From Didymella arachidicola (taxonomy: Eukaryota; Ascomycota; Dothideomycetes; Pleosporales; Didymellaceae), in NCBI GenBank assembly GCA_016630955.3, contig CM049987.1, forward strand, positions 2,480,001 through 2,544,000: a DNA stretch of 64,000 nt, written 5' to 3'. The position numbers and the translations under genes are program-made. Under the pieces are notes generated by a model. It worked only from the letters and a program-made list of their open reading frames with translations, was not told the DNA's origin and made no database searches. Shown in pieces: positions 34,201-45,992 of this stretch (position 1 is the stretch's first letter; every line of letters begins with the position of its first letter).

Positions 34201-36751
34201 CCCCAGAGTGCAGGACTTCTTCAATCTCGACAAGCCATACGAGGAGATGTATGACCGAAGCAAGGTGCCCAGAATGCCATGGCACGACATTGGCATGCAG
34301 ATCGTCGGCCAGCCCGCTCGTGACTTGACCCGTCACTTCGTGCAGCGATGGAATTATCTGCTCCGCCAACGCAAGCCGTCTCGGCCGACTCCGTTCTTGC
34401 TCCCCCCTCCCGACTTCAACCCTGCTGACATTGAGGCCCTTGGCCTCGAGGGTACTTGTGAAGTACAGATCCTGCGCTCTGCTTGCGCTTGGTCCCTCGG
34501 AACACCGAACAAAGTTGAGCACAGTATCATGAACGCATACGTCCAGATGATTGCAACTTCTGAGCATTTTGTCTACATTGAGAATCAGTTCTATATCAGC
34601 AGCAGCGAGGTCCTGGGCACCAAGATCGAGAACAGGATCAGTGATGCTCTGGTTGACCGCATCAAGCGCGCACATGCCAACGACGAAGATTGGCGAGCCT
34701 GTATCATTCTGCCGCTCATGCCCGGGTACCAGAACACTGTCGATGAGCAAGATGGTAGCAGTGTCCGTCTCATCATGACTTGCCAGTACCACAGCATCTG
34801 TCGCGGCGAGACCTCGATCTTTGGACGTTTACGGGCTGCCGGCATTGAACCAGAGGACTATATACAGTTCTATGCTCTGCGATCCTGGGGTGAGATTGGT
34901 CCCAATAAGATGATTGTCACAGAGCAGCTGTACATCCACGCCAAAATCATGGTGGTTGACGACCGCGTCGCCATCATCGGATCCGCAAATATCAACGAGC
35001 GTTCCATGCTTGGCTCGCGCGACTCTGAGATTGCTGCCATTGTACGAGACACCGAAGTGCTCGACTCGTATATGGCCGGCCAACCCTACAAGGTCGGCAA
35101 GTTCCCCCACACTCTTCGCATGCGCTTGATGCGGGAGCACTTGGGCGTCGACGTGGATCACATGTCTGAAGAAGAGTGGGCGAGCCAGATGTCTGACGCC
35201 GATAGTACTGCCTTCCAGACTGAGTCGTCAGGCCCTGGCTCCCCGACTGCCGATCGCGCTACTGAGCAGAAGCTTTCGGAGAACCACGCGCGTGCGCAGG
35301 AAGAGCTGCTTGAACGTGCAGAGAGGCTGCACAGCTTCAATCACGACTTCGATTGGGCACAGGACAAGAACCCTCATCTCCAAAGCAACAAGAAGCAATC
35401 CTCTGATCCTCGCGTAACCAAAAACGAGGTGCACGAGAAGGATGTTCGTGGCGAAGGAGCTGATCATTATCGAGAGGTTGAGGCGCGAGAGCCAAGTCTG
35501 ACTCGCGGCCGTGACACTTTCCTTGACTCTCACGGCAACGAGAAGCTCCTCAACTCTGATGTGGCACCAGAAGGCCTCGCCAACAAGGACAACGTCAAGA
35601 GATATTCAACCGGCCGAGGCCGAGGCCGCAGCAACACCGTCGGCACGAAAGCTAGCGCGAGCAGCGGCGGACCAAATGAAGGCTACGCCGGCCTGCCACC
35701 TCCAAAGCTGCCTCGTATGGACACGCAAAAGCTCGGTCTGACCCAACTGAGCCAGCTCCCGGCCCTCCCCATCATGGACGACACCGATATTGGCGGCCCT
35801 CCACTGCAACGAACATTCAGCGGCGCCTCTTCAAGCGTCATTAACCCTCTGCTTGCAGAGATGCGCCGTCCCATCGTCACCGAGGACTGTATGCGTGACC
35901 CAATCAACGACTCTTTCTTCCTCGACACCTGGCACCAAGTTGCCGAGAACAACACCAAGCTCTTCCGCCAAGTGTTCCGGTGCCAGCCCGACAACGAAGT
36001 CAAGACGTGGAAAGAATACCAGGAGTACACCGCCTTCGCCGCGCGCTTCACACAGATGCAGGGCGGCGGCAAGCCCACAAACCAACGAAGTCACGAAGCC
36101 CCCGCCAAAACAGGACCCCCCGGCACCGGCGTGACAGAGAAGATGGGCACCATGGGCAAGCAAGCCAGCGCCCTAGGCGACAAGCTCAACGAGAAGCTCG
36201 CCCCCCGATCCGACTCCCCCAGCAAGACCGGCGCCGTCGAACAATGGGCCCACGACCAAGAAACCCACTTCAAACAATCCCTAAAACTCGACACCACCAC
36301 CCCCTCCGACCACGACGAGAAACACCCCCCCTCCGCCCGCCCAGCAGAAGACTCCGTCGTCTCCCCCCTCGCCCCCCTCCCAGACCGCACATACACCTTT
36401 CCCGCCGCCCCGCCCATCCCAGACTCATCCCCCTACCAACACGACCCGCCCCGCCACAGAAACGTAACCATCACCGAACCGCCCCGAACATCCCCCCAAA
36501 CGCCCTCCTCGTTCCCGCACCGCACATCCACGCGCCGCAGCCGCCGGCGCGCAACGACCAAGAGCTCGACCCGCGCGTTCCACGCGAGCGATTCCGATGC
36601 GATGCTGGGGAGGGAGGATGCGAAGAGTTTGATGGATTTGGTGCAGGGGCATTTGGTGCTGTGGCCGTATGAGTGGTTGGAGAAGGAGGAGATGGGGGGT
36701 GGGTGGTTGTATAACGTTGATCAGATTGCGCCGTTGGAGATATATAATTAG
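31274..36751 (+). CDS. SPO14: Phospholipase D, Spo14/PLD1 type
   Basis: Intronless gene, 1825 residues, hydrolysing phosphatidylcholine to phosphatidic acid and choline at membranes. The N-terminal 400 residues are Ser/Pro/Arg-rich and disordered. A PX domain begins near residue 415 (KRIPVLLEQLKVSITDAD ... KWVVYRTVADFANLHLKF), interrupted by an acidic/basic insertion. A PH-like region follows (about 620-720, PKWFLVRHSYIVCVDSPEEM). The two HKD catalytic motifs are intact: HHEKICVIDHTIAFCGG near 913 and YIHAKIMVVDDRVAIIGSAN near 1220. The C-terminal 400 residues are low-complexity and Pro-rich. PX, PH and two HKD motifs in this order identify the eukaryotic PLD1/Spo14 class, normally controlled by phosphoinositides. 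In yeast it is needed for sporulation membrane formation; the exact role here is inferred. Confidence 0.95.
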   Translation: MAAPADKPPATFLDYRGLAEHSANGAPKIMRTAATGSPLSGDEPKEFPFLSAPPSAHNGTPADSIEAIDYAPPRVPEPSSHASNGSTASAYYPPFAPVSRIPTAEGEPVEPNAAKERKSVQFARSATYGSDMAAASSRQQSWEVDEGGKGRPKGKEDQSLMGKLRALAAPMQGHGRSHSQNTAGAVSPHSQSPYGPLSPANERDEFRFDGNHDSEADADAESSAGEGAPRPVHKRKRSRRWLEALEGRDGGEAGTQTAPTTPRQTSYFSRDSPTGTPTSSSRPAFLRRGTMSDIPENDRQGYSEDEGRSRLGNKESAWTRGLHSARGLSYGGLRRHDPNAEEGDPSSERRPAWRMRSERTSSLSAQKWKSIKNSLKLLGNRAKAERQVDHAKSAELMAELLAGAPAALFLASMFQRDEHGHKRIPVLLEQLKVSITDADKSRDKEGDRHTPLRIELEYGSGLTRMKWVVYRTVADFANLHLKFKVQEKQDSFRSRVGTLEKDDPRGRLPRFPRSVVPYLRGIRGYGALDEEGEEEEEVVAGGAVTDGDASATDRPSRGKRRKSSFTMHRRKSSIGSPDPPTGAIAQLAARQGSFAGAVGQPLHSKQNHHERQRKKLEAYVKGLIQYLMFRVDSNRLCKFLELSALGVRLAAEGGYHGKEGHLMIRSSNGVDARKRWTPMPMITRHWPKWFLVRHSYIVCVDSPEEMNVYDVFLVDEDFSLESKTTGKNKDKKARQVASEAKASATGHHQLKLKNSERKMKLLARNDKMLQQFEESITFMMTNTMWSKQQRFDSFAPVRKKIYAQWLVDGRDYMWNVSRAISMARDVIYIHDWWLSPELYLRRPAAISQKWRLDRLLQRKAQEGVKIFVIMYRNIGAAIPIDSEYSKFSLLDLHPNVFVQRSPNQIRQNTFFWSHHEKICVIDHTIAFCGGVDLCFGRWDTPQHVVVDDKLTGFELDNNAPKDADHCQLWPGKDYSNPRVQDFFNLDKPYEEMYDRSKVPRMPWHDIGMQIVGQPARDLTRHFVQRWNYLLRQRKPSRPTPFLLPPPDFNPADIEALGLEGTCEVQILRSACAWSLGTPNKVEHSIMNAYVQMIATSEHFVYIENQFYISSSEVLGTKIENRISDALVDRIKRAHANDEDWRACIILPLMPGYQNTVDEQDGSSVRLIMTCQYHSICRGETSIFGRLRAAGIEPEDYIQFYALRSWGEIGPNKMIVTEQLYIHAKIMVVDDRVAIIGSANINERSMLGSRDSEIAAIVRDTEVLDSYMAGQPYKVGKFPHTLRMRLMREHLGVDVDHMSEEEWASQMSDADSTAFQTESSGPGSPTADRATEQKLSENHARAQEELLERAERLHSFNHDFDWAQDKNPHLQSNKKQSSDPRVTKNEVHEKDVRGEGADHYREVEAREPSLTRGRDTFLDSHGNEKLLNSDVAPEGLANKDNVKRYSTGRGRGRSNTVGTKASASSGGPNEGYAGLPPPKLPRMDTQKLGLTQLSQLPALPIMDDTDIGGPPLQRTFSGASSSVINPLLAEMRRPIVTEDCMRDPINDSFFLDTWHQVAENNTKLFRQVFRCQPDNEVKTWKEYQEYTAFAARFTQMQGGGKPTNQRSHEAPAKTGPPGTGVTEKMGTMGKQASALGDKLNEKLAPRSDSPSKTGAVEQWAHDQETHFKQSLKLDTTTPSDHDEKHPPSARPAEDSVVSPLAPLPDRTYTFPAAPPIPDSSPYQHDPPRHRNVTITEPPRTSPQTPSSFPHRTSTRRSRRRATTKSSTRAFHASDSDAMLGREDAKSLMDLVQGHLVLWPYEWLEKEEMGGGWLYNVDQIAPLEIYN

Positions 36752-38422
36752 GGTGTGATGGAAGGGTGATGGAAGGGAAATGGGAGGGAAGGGATGGGAG
36801 ATGGGAGTGTGGAGAAAGCATTTGTGGCGTTTTGTGGAGTTTTTGTTGCATGAGCATAAGCGTTTTTTCGTTTTAGGTAATTCCAGACAGAGTGTGAGAT
36901 TGTGTGCATGCAGTACTTGATCATCCGACTCCACACGCTCGTGTACTCAAGTGCATCCTCACCCATCTTCTCCGCCAGGGCGGCAACGGCTGGCGGACAA
37001 GGTAGTGACCATGCTTGTCGCAGACACAGACACCCTCGCCCGACTTCGTCGTCGACTCACTCTTCCACTGCATCAAACCAGGCAAGCAGCTACGCCCCCG
37101 TCCACATTTCTCGCCTCGACTCTCGACACGACTGGCACTCGCCCGACCACCAAAACCACCACTGCAGTTTCCAACAGAAACCCAGAAGACTGGTATTATT
37201 GGCATTCACCAGCTCTCGCTCGCTGTACGAAAGACCACCGGAGCAGCAAGCTCAGGCCGAGACGACGTCGTCGCTTACATCCGGCGCGGACATCCAAGGA
37301 CACCGGCGTGGATCTTGTTGCGAACCACGCCGCGGCGATAATCTGCGGGGACTCCTTGTGGACTGTGGAGTGTAGACGGGCGGCGTATATTCGCAGCAGG
37401 TCCTGCGGTCTTGTGGGTTATTAGTACCGGGGTACCGCGTAGTGACTGATTACTCGGCTTACTTGGTGGTCGCCGGGGCGAAGCATAGCTCGAGACCGTG
37501 AGTAGCGGCGGGACAAGCTACCAGATTAGATCGCTCATGAGGATAGCAAAGTACGCCGTGGCATATGCGATGAGGAGGGTGGCGGTAGGTGTCGCCATGA
37601 GGAATGCGATTATGTCCAGCATCTGGATGAAGCACAGCCCGAGCGCGTTTGGACTGAAGAATGGTGATATTGTTTTCTTTTACTGTAATACACGGTTTGC
37701 ATAAGATATATGGCAATCTGGAGAGTGTTGGTCGTGGTGGTGTCCGCATTAGGCAAGTTGTCACACGACCGCTTCTCGTGGTCGATTGCGCGTAAGCCCC
37801 GCCGTACGCTCGGCGCAGGGTGATCTAAGTGCGGCATGACAGGTGCGGGGAATTTCTGTTTCGGCGGTGGTCTGCGAAGGGTGAATGTCGTGTGCTCGAT
37901 TACTGTATTTGATGGTGTTGCTGCGGTGTAGTCTGCCGGAGGTGGCCGCGCTTGAGAGCGCTCTTTGCGCAGGTGATGACGCGCACAAGAGCGGGAGGCG
38001 ATGCGCAGCTGGCAGTTTTAGTCTATACGGGGTCAGCTTGGTCAAGAATGCCATGTCGTGTGCTCTGCTTCCGTGGAGAGCTGTTACTCTCGTCGAGCAT
38101 CGCTGGCTCCCGAAGTCGTACAAACTTAGTAACGTGCTCCGTCGTAGACATGAGACGTCGCTCGATTCGCAGCCACCGACGGTAAGCGAAATGTCTGCAG
38201 TACAATAATTGGTGAATCGTTGACAGAATTGTTGTGATGTGAAGATGATGCTCCTTTCAATTGCTCCAAGCACACTCCCTTCTATGTCTCAATCCGCCAC
38301 AAATTGCCAATTCGAATGTGTACATGCCGTACATGCGTAAAGAACCCCAGAAATGCCAGCACTATCCAAAATGAGCGAAAAAAGGTGTCCTCGAAGGTAT
38401 CGCTTGGACAAGGAAGAGTTGA
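36752..38422. other. Intergenic with a weak candidate for a small membrane protein
   Basis: No firm gene. On the minus strand, a frame from about 38010 to 37518 reads coherently (IEHTTFTLRRPPPKQKFPAP, later MLDIIAFLMATPTATLLIAY, stop at 37518-37520). It does so only if a 38-bp segment (37654-37691, GT..AG) is spliced out. The hydrophobic C-terminal part could be one or two membrane helices. No certain start codon or family was found, and the intron would be unusually short. Confidence 0.25.
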
Positions 38423-40002
38423 CTATTGCACGTCGCTGTACATCCTCCGCGGCGCAGGGGGCATGCCACCGTTGAGCGGCGGCCCTCTCGACTGGGGCCT
38501 CGAATTTGAGCCGTTCGACGCTGGTGGCGCGGGTCGCATAGGTAGGGACATTTGACCACCCACACTCGACTGGCTGTTGGACTGGCTGTGTTGACTGATG
38601 CTGCTTGATGTGCGCTGAGGGTATGCTGGGCGTGGCGGTGCCGAGCCGTCTTGCCTAACATCAGCAGAGCCTCTTCTCGACAAAGACTCTTGGTGTCTAA
38701 CGTCCGCAGAGCCTCGCCTTGGTGTGGGCTCCTGGTTCTGCAGTTTCTCGCGGATGTTGCCGGAGGGCACGGACGGAGCGAGGTGTGATTTGCGCTTATT
38801 GTGTTCGAGCATGCTTGTCGCCCATGCTTCAAGATCGACCGGTGTGCGCTTCGCAGCTTGAAGGAATGCATCATGATCCTATGTAAGATTAGCAGCAAGA
38901 TCGGGAGACATACAAGAGTAACATACGTAGAGCTCTTTAGGTGTTGGCCGCTCCTTGGGATCCTTCAGTAAGCACTTGGCGACCATGTCTTCCAAGATGG
39001 AGGGAAAGGCGTCGCTCTTGGGCAGCTTCGGCGCGGGCTCAAGGACAATCTGCTGGAGAAGGTCGAGAATACCCTGGGGGCCTCCAGCCTCGTCATCATC
39101 GGCGCTTCCGGAGAACGGGAACTTGCCGATAGCCAGCTCCATGATGGAGAGGCCAACACTCCACACGTCTGACTTAACGGTGTACGGTGAGCCCTGGATA
39201 CGCTCTGGTGCCATGTATGTGCCTGTTCCTACGAATGTCTCGGCAATAGATCCGTCAAGCTCGCTGGAGACACCAAAATCACAGAGCTTGATCTGGCCCT
39301 TGGAATTTACGAGAATGTTCGAAGGCTTCAAGTCGCGATGCATGATGCGGTGGGCGCTGTATAGGTAGCTGAGACCGCCGAGCACAGCTTCCGCAATCTT
39401 TCCGAGGACATCGACGCGGACAGGGCCAAATTGGCGGGACACCCAGTCCAGTGCACTATCAGACCATGTCAGTTGCTTCCTTTCTTTTGATTTGTGGGGC
39501 AGTGGCTTACCCCACATCCATGTACTCCATGCACATAATAACGTCTCCAGAGTCATTCTGGAAGGCGCCGTAGAAATCGACAATGTACGGCGAGTTGCAC
39601 TCGTGCATGATGCGCAGCTCGCGCACGATGCGTTTCCGTACTTCGTTCTTTGCTTCGACGTGTATGACCTGCAGCTGTCAGCGCCCCTCCCAGGAAGCTA
39701 TTGACCCACTCAACACTCCAACGCACCTTCCTTGCCATGATCACTTTGGTAGCTGCGTGCTGGACCTTGCTGACTGTGCCTCCGTTTCCTGAGCCTAATT
39801 CCCGCAGAACGATCAAATCCTCGGCCTTCAAGTCCAACTGGAACTCCACGCCGATTTCAAGCGTCTCCTCCTTAGCAGTGCCCAGGCCGCCTGGCGCCTG
39901 AGCATCGCTCTCCGAAGGTACTGGCTTTGGTGGGGGTGCGCTCAGAGCAAGGCCCTTCTTGTTCTTCCTCTTCATCGTCTTGGGTGCAAACGGGTCAGCC
40001 AT
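38423..40002 (-). CDS. STE7: MAP kinase kinase, Ste7 type
   Basis: Dual-specificity kinase that phosphorylates the Fus3/Kss1-class MAPK in the mating, filamentation and plant-infection cascade. Model complement(join(38423..38878,38927..39455,39511..39668,39727..40002)), 472 residues; all three introns (48, 55, 58 bp) are GT-AG. Visible motifs are the Gly-rich loop ELGSGNGGTVSKV, HRDLKPSNILVN, DFGVSSELDGSIAETFVGT (activation loop with the MAPKK S-x-x-x-T pattern), GTYMAPERI and SDVWSVGLSIMELA. The start MADPFAPKTMKRKNKKG matches the short basic N terminus of filamentous-fungal Ste7 proteins. The C-terminal 120 residues are Ser/Pro-rich (repeated RRGSADVR) and probably disordered. It is divergent from SPT6. 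Confidence 0.93.
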
Positions 40003-40952
40003 GGTGGGCTATGTGCAGCGCTTTCCAGGCTGTACAGGACGGAATAAGGAGGCCGACGGTCGATGACGATGGATAGTTTCAGGCGCAAGTGAGCGTGGCA
40101 GTATGTGGTTTCGAGTTGCCGCCCAAGGATAGGTCGACTGATGGGTCGCCAATCACGGCAGTGTCCCAAAGGAGGACAGCGTCTATTGGCTTGCCGGTTG
40201 CGGCGAGCTGTAGCGAGCACTGCAAGCCTGATTGGAAGGCGATCGCAGTGTGATATAGGGAGCGTGTGTCTGGTCGAGCACTGCGCGGAGGGCTCAGGAG
40301 AACGTGAAGTTGTGTCAGTTGTCGAATAGCGGGGCCGAGTGTTTGCATGCGGCGCCTAAAACGATCCGCAATGCGCGACAGCACCAGGTTAGCTTGCTGG
40401 CGGACGCGGAGCAACTTCAAGCGAGTACCAATGCGAAAATGACATCGAGCAGAGGGTGCGTCTCTGATATATAGACACGACCGACTGCGTGTTTCAGTTC
40501 AGACACCATGCTTCACTTGTCGTTCTAGTGCTCCATGCAGGCCTCAGGGCGAAGACATGTGAGGTCCATGGCCGCTGCAGACAGCGCAGAACGAAACCAA
40601 TACCTTGACTATAGCACACCAATCGCGTACACAACGCGTGACTCAAATTTGCAATCCATGTGGTTCTGAATGCACCGATGCCGTCCAGGGTCTAGCAAGG
40701 GAAGTGAACAAGCTCCGGCTCACGTGACCTGCAACGTTAGCGGCACCTGCTCATTATGTCAGCAATGCTTTGCTTTGAGGACGCGCTGGCGACCCTTTTG
40801 CCTCATTCGCGCCCTTTACCTCCACCTTCTTTATTTCCCTTCCGCTCGAATCGCCGTGTCTTACTTCCCGCGCCGGCCTTTCAAACAGTTGGAAACTGCC
40901 TCGTTGACGCACGGAGACGCATTCGCGCATCTCCTTTACATCACCGTACATA
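40003..40952. other. Divergent promoter region of the MAPKK and SPT6
   Basis: 950 bp without a supported gene. It must contain the promoters and leaders of both flanking genes. C/T-rich runs near 40815-40850 just upstream of SPT6 are typical of fungal promoters. No specific operator was identified. Confidence 0.5.
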
Positions 40953-43900
40953 ATGTCTACGAGGGACCTGTTCGACACAATCGCCGATGTAGGCAGCGAC
41001 GAAGAGGAAGATGAAGACTTTGACGATGAGGGCGGCGAAGTACGGCCCAAGAAGTCAAACGGCGTCAATGGACTCGAAGACTCCAGTGAAGAAGACGACG
41101 ACGACGACGAAGAACAGCTGGCGAAGGCAAGACCAAGCGTGCTAAAGCTTGCTGTATAGCTGCTGACCGATGGTTAGGAAGGTGCCGGCTTCATCGCCGA
41201 CGAAGATGAGGACGAGGATGAGGCCGAAGCACGGAGAGAACGACGCCGCAGGAAGAAGCGCAAGAACCGCGAAGCCGAGGAAGACCTCGACGAGGACGAT
41301 CTCGACCTGATCGGTATTGAGCGACCTGAACGGGAAGACGACACAGCGGTAGGACATGACCTAGGACTCGTTGCTTCAGCCAATGTATCTGAGAGTATAC
41401 TGACGAACGCCAGCCCAAGTACAAGCGTCTTAAGCGCGGCCACAAAGAAAAGCGCAAATCCCGCGGCGTGGACGACATTTTTTCCGACGACGAAGCAGTT
41501 GACGACGTCGACGAACCTCGACGACTCGGCGGGGAGTTCGACGACTTCATTGAAGAAGACCAATTCGAGGACGAGATCGAAGACGACCGCGACGTCACAC
41601 AACCAGGCATCAACCTTATCACACAAGGACTTCAGGCTGCTGGACTGGACGAAGGTGCTGAGGAAGACTACAGGGCCGCGTTCGGCGATGGCACCGACTA
41701 TGACTGGGCGCTGGAGATGCAGGAAGCTGAGGAGGAAGAACAAACTGGCGAAGGACGCGAGCTTCAGCTGAAGGATGTATTCGAGCCGTCACAACTGCAG
41801 GAGCGCATGTTGACAGACGAGGACAACATCATCCGCGAGACAGATGTTCCCGAGCGCCTGCAGCTGGCACGCAAGCCGTTCAAGGAGCTTGAACTGACAC
41901 CTGAGGCTATGCAAGAACGACTAGAAGAGGAGGCACTGTGGATCTCGAAGCTACTCTGGCCGAAGAAGGGGCTCCCGAACTACTTCCAAACGCCGTTCCA
42001 AAACGCGGTTCGCAAGGTCCTCGAGTTCATCAACATTGAGGACTATGAAGTACCCTTCATCTTCAACCACCGCAAAGATTACCTTATTCACGCACCTGGT
42101 GATAATGATGACCAGGATGACTTCGGGGCGCCACCTCCCGACGCTCGCCCAGAACGTCTTCTGAACCAGAGCGACTTGTGGGAGGTCTTCGATCTCGACC
42201 TGAAGTTTAGAGCATTCGCCGAGAAGCGCGACTCTTTGCGTCAAATCTACGAGAACGTAAAGGCTGTACAGTCAGGTGTCGTCGACAATGAACTCGAGGA
42301 TCTCATGGACATGGCTGTCACCATCGAAGAGATCCAGGAGTTGCAAGACTACCTGCACTACCAGTACTCGGCCGAGATCAACGAAATACGAAACGAATCC
42401 AACGGCACTCAGAAGCGTGCCAACAATGCTCGCAACTTCTTCGACAAGCTTCGAAGCAGCAAGGCGCATTTGTTCGTCAAAGCCATCGGTATCAGCGCAG
42501 AAGAGTTTGCCAAGAAGGCTGAAGGATCGAGCAGAGGACCTCAGGTCATCGAAGATCCTCCATACAGGGTCATGGAGCTTGCTGAGCAAATGGCCGAGGG
42601 TCCTGAGACTGCATATTCGCTCGTCAGGAACGCCAAGCTGCTATTCACCCAAGATCTGCAGCAAAGTTCGCGCCTGCGCAGATTCCTACGAGGAAGCTTC
42701 TACCAGAACGCTTTGATCGACTGCATACGGACGGACAAGGGCATGCGCAAGATTAACGAAGACCACCCATACTATGAGTTCAAGTACTTGCGTGGACAGA
42801 CCTTCCTTGATCTGAATGGCAGACCTGACCTGTTTTTGAAGATGCTGAAAGCAGAGCAGGAAGGTCTTGTACATGTCCGCATCTCGATGGGCAACTACGA
42901 GAGCTTTAAGTTGAGGCTGCATGATAAGATTGTCTCTGACAACGTCAGTGAAGTGTCCGAAACGTGGAACAACCTCCGAAAAGAGATGCTTGACTCCGCT
43001 CTCGAGAAGCTACAGGGCATCATCGCCAACGGTGTCAAGGAGACACTAAGGGCTCGTTGCGAGGACGAACTCGCTAGTCGAGCCAGGGAGAACTATTACA
43101 ACAAGTTGGATCAAGCGCCTTTCAAGCTCAAGAACGCTGTTCTTGGCTCAGTCCCAAATGTACTGTGTCTCTCGAACGGCAAGGGCGAACGCGGCACTGC
43201 AACACTATGGGCGTACATCGAGAATGACGGTCGAGTGATGGAGCATGGCAAGCTTGTAGACATGAGGCTCGGCAACCAGGAACGCGGTATTCCCGATGGC
43301 GCTGACATCCCCAAACTCGTCGATGCTATTCAACGCAGACGTCCGGATGTCATCGGTGTCAGTGGGTGGTCCGTTGAAACACGGCGACTCTACAAGGATG
43401 TCCAAGATATTGTGGCTCAACATGGTCTCACTGGTCCCAGCTTCGAGGACGAACAGACTGGTCAAGACAGGAGTGATCCACTGGAGGTGGTATTGGTCAA
43501 CGATGAGGTCGCAAGACTTTATCATAACAGTGCCCGTGCTGCTGCCGAGTTCCCGAAGCTCGCACCGCTAACCAGATACTGCGTTGCTCTGGGAAGGTAC
43601 CTGCAGAATCCACTGGCGGAGTATGCTTCTCTTGGCAAGGATATTGTATCTATACCGTTTGTCAAGGACCAGACACTCATTCCCCAGGACAAGCTCATGG
43701 ACCGCCTCGAGACTGCCATGGTAGACATGGTCAACCTGGTCGGTATTGATCTCCCTGAGACGTACGACGACAAGTACATGTCAAAGTTGTTGCCATACGT
43801 CTGTGGTCTGGGACCTCGAAAGGCAGACAGGATGATCAAGGCCATTCAGGCGAACGGAGACGAGATTCTGGCTCGCTATGACTTGATCGGTGTGTCGGAG

Positions 43901-45359
43901 AACGGTCGAGACCTGAAGCCAGCTATGGGACCCAAGGTTTTCCAGAACTGCGCCAGTTTCTTGTACATTCCATACGACTCCACAGAAGAAGCTTCTGACT
44001 ACCTGGACTACACCCGAGTTCATCCCGAAGATTACGACCTCGCGCGCAAGATGGTCGCTGACGCTCTCAATATGGACGAGGAAGACGTTAAGGCAGAGGT
44101 CGACGACGGTGGCCCTAGCGCGGTCATCCGAAAGATGGTTAGGGAAGACACAACAGACCTGGTCAACGATCTGGCGCTCGAGGATTACGCAGCAGAGATT
44201 GAGAAGAACTTCGGTCAAAGGAAACGTGCTACACTCGAGACCATCCGTGCCGAGCTGGAGAATCCCTACGAGGAAATCAGGCAGATCTTTGCTTTGATGA
44301 CCGGTGACGAGATCTTTACTATGCTCACCGGTGAGACCAAGGAGTCTCTGTACGAGAACATGGTTGTACCAGTGCAGATCAAGCGCACTTTCCCCGACCA
44401 CATCGAAGTCAGACTCGAGAACGGCATTGAGGGCGGTGTGTCCGAGTCCGAGTTTCCCGAAGGCATTGGCAATGGCGGACAAGAGCCTCGTCACGTCTAC
44501 CAGACACATCAGACTGTTCGTGCTCGAATCGTCTACCTCAATCGCAAGGCCCTTACTGCACAGCTCTCATTGCGGGAGGACCTCATCCGACAGCCCGTAC
44601 CGAAGGCCTTCGATCGCATTGCTGGTGAGTGGGATGACGCACAGGAGCGCGCCGACAAGCAAGCTGCCGAGAAAGAGAAGGAAGTTGCGTCTGGTCGACC
44701 CAATCGTGTCATCAACCATCCCCTGTTCTTTAGCATGAATTCCGCTCAGGCAGAGGAGTATCTTGGTAGCAAAGAGCCAGGAGAGTTGGTCATCCGCCCA
44801 TCATCGAAGGGCTTCGATCATCTTGTTGTTACATGGAAGGTCTCTAACAGTGCTTACCAACATCTTGACGTTCTCGAGTTGGGCAAGGAGAGTGAGTATT
44901 CGCTCGGTAAGCAACTCAGGGTCGGCAAGGCTACATATACCGATCTCGACGAGTTGATCGTCAATCACGTCGAAGCAATGGCACGCAAGGTCGCCGAGCT
45001 GACACGAGACGAGCGTTTCCAGCCCGGCACAAGAGAAGACACAGGTATGTTCATCGATGTCTCTTTTTTCCCAACGAATGACTGACCGTGTGACAGAACT
45101 CTGGCTCGAAAATTACTGCAAAGCCAACCCTAATCGCTCTATGTATGCCTTCTGCAGCATGCCCAAGCACCCCGGCTACTTCTGGATCTGCTTCCAGATG
45201 GGCGAAAACAAACCCAAGGGCGCCTGGGGCATCAAGGTCGTTCCCAATGCGTTTGAGTTGCAGAAGAACGCATATCCGGACATGGTTGCGCTCAAGAACG
45301 GTTTCAAGCTGCTGATACAGAGTGGCGCTGGCGCGCGTGGTGCTGTACCGAGGCGGTAA
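40953..45359 (+). CDS. SPT6: Transcription elongation factor and histone chaperone Spt6
   Basis: Essential nuclear factor that travels with RNA polymerase II and reassembles nucleosomes. Model join(40953..41126,41178..41348,41414..45044,45097..45359), 1412 residues, the usual Spt6 size. A very acidic N terminus (DDDDDEEQLAK, DEDEDEAEARRERRRRKKRK) leads into the Tex-like core. YqgF/RNase H-like sequence follows VPNVLCLSNGKGERGTATLW. Helix-hairpin-helix sequence includes LPYVCGLGPRKADRMIKAI. After the S1 region comes the SH2 domain from about residue 1215 (NHPLFFSMNSAQAEEYLG, GELVIRPSSKGFDHLVVTW). Intron 1 (41127-41177) begins GCAAGA and ends TTAG with a GCTGACC branch: a GC-AG intron. The only nearby GT would leave a 39-bp intron. 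Introns 2 and 3 (65 and 52 bp) are ordinary. Confidence 0.95.
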
Positions 45360-45992
45360 GCTGTGAAGGGTCACAGCTTTCGTAAATCTGAGTTGGAGAC
45401 AAAGTTGCGTTTGTAATCATACATGGGTCACCGTTCATTGCGCGACTCGAGCGAGCAGAGGCGGAGGTATATGAAGATATCATTGATCATTGGGATATGG
45501 CGCAAATTACTCTCGCCCGTTGACCCGGGCATCAAAATTGGCGTAGCATTGCGCAAAAATATCATTCTTGAAATCTCCGTGATCCGGCTTTTGTTGCTGT
45601 TACCATCGCTCCTGTTACCTCGAATCCGCGCACGTAGCGCGCCTTTCCGTTTGTGTTAATCCTCACGTCGCCTTGAGTACCTTACAATCGCCCTCCCCCT
45701 ATGTACGGCCTTCGACATCTACTCGGACGACATCATTGCATACTTCGAGTTTAGTTACCCAAAGTCTCACATCTCTCGTCTCGAGTTCCGCAGCGTAGCT
45801 GTACGAAGTACCTTCGTGAAGATGGCGACCAATCGCTTCCGCTCCGCCTGATCAGCCGCGTGAGATGGCGCAGCCTCACTCACCTCGGGGCAAAGCCCGC
45901 AACAAAGGGTCAGCACTTCGCGTGATACACTTGCATTGAACGAATTTTAATCTCTGCGAAACATCGAGCATACTGAAGGCAGAACCCATATC
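45360..45992. other. Intergenic, nothing recognised
   Basis: Between the SPT6 stop and the HET-domain gene; 3' end of SPT6 and presumed HET promoter. Confidence 0.4.

Noticed and set aside
41139..41177. Alternative GT-AG intron 1 of SPT6 (39 bp)
   Set aside because: Too short compared with all other introns here (47 bp or more), and it would add four residues; the GC-AG site has a better donor consensus.
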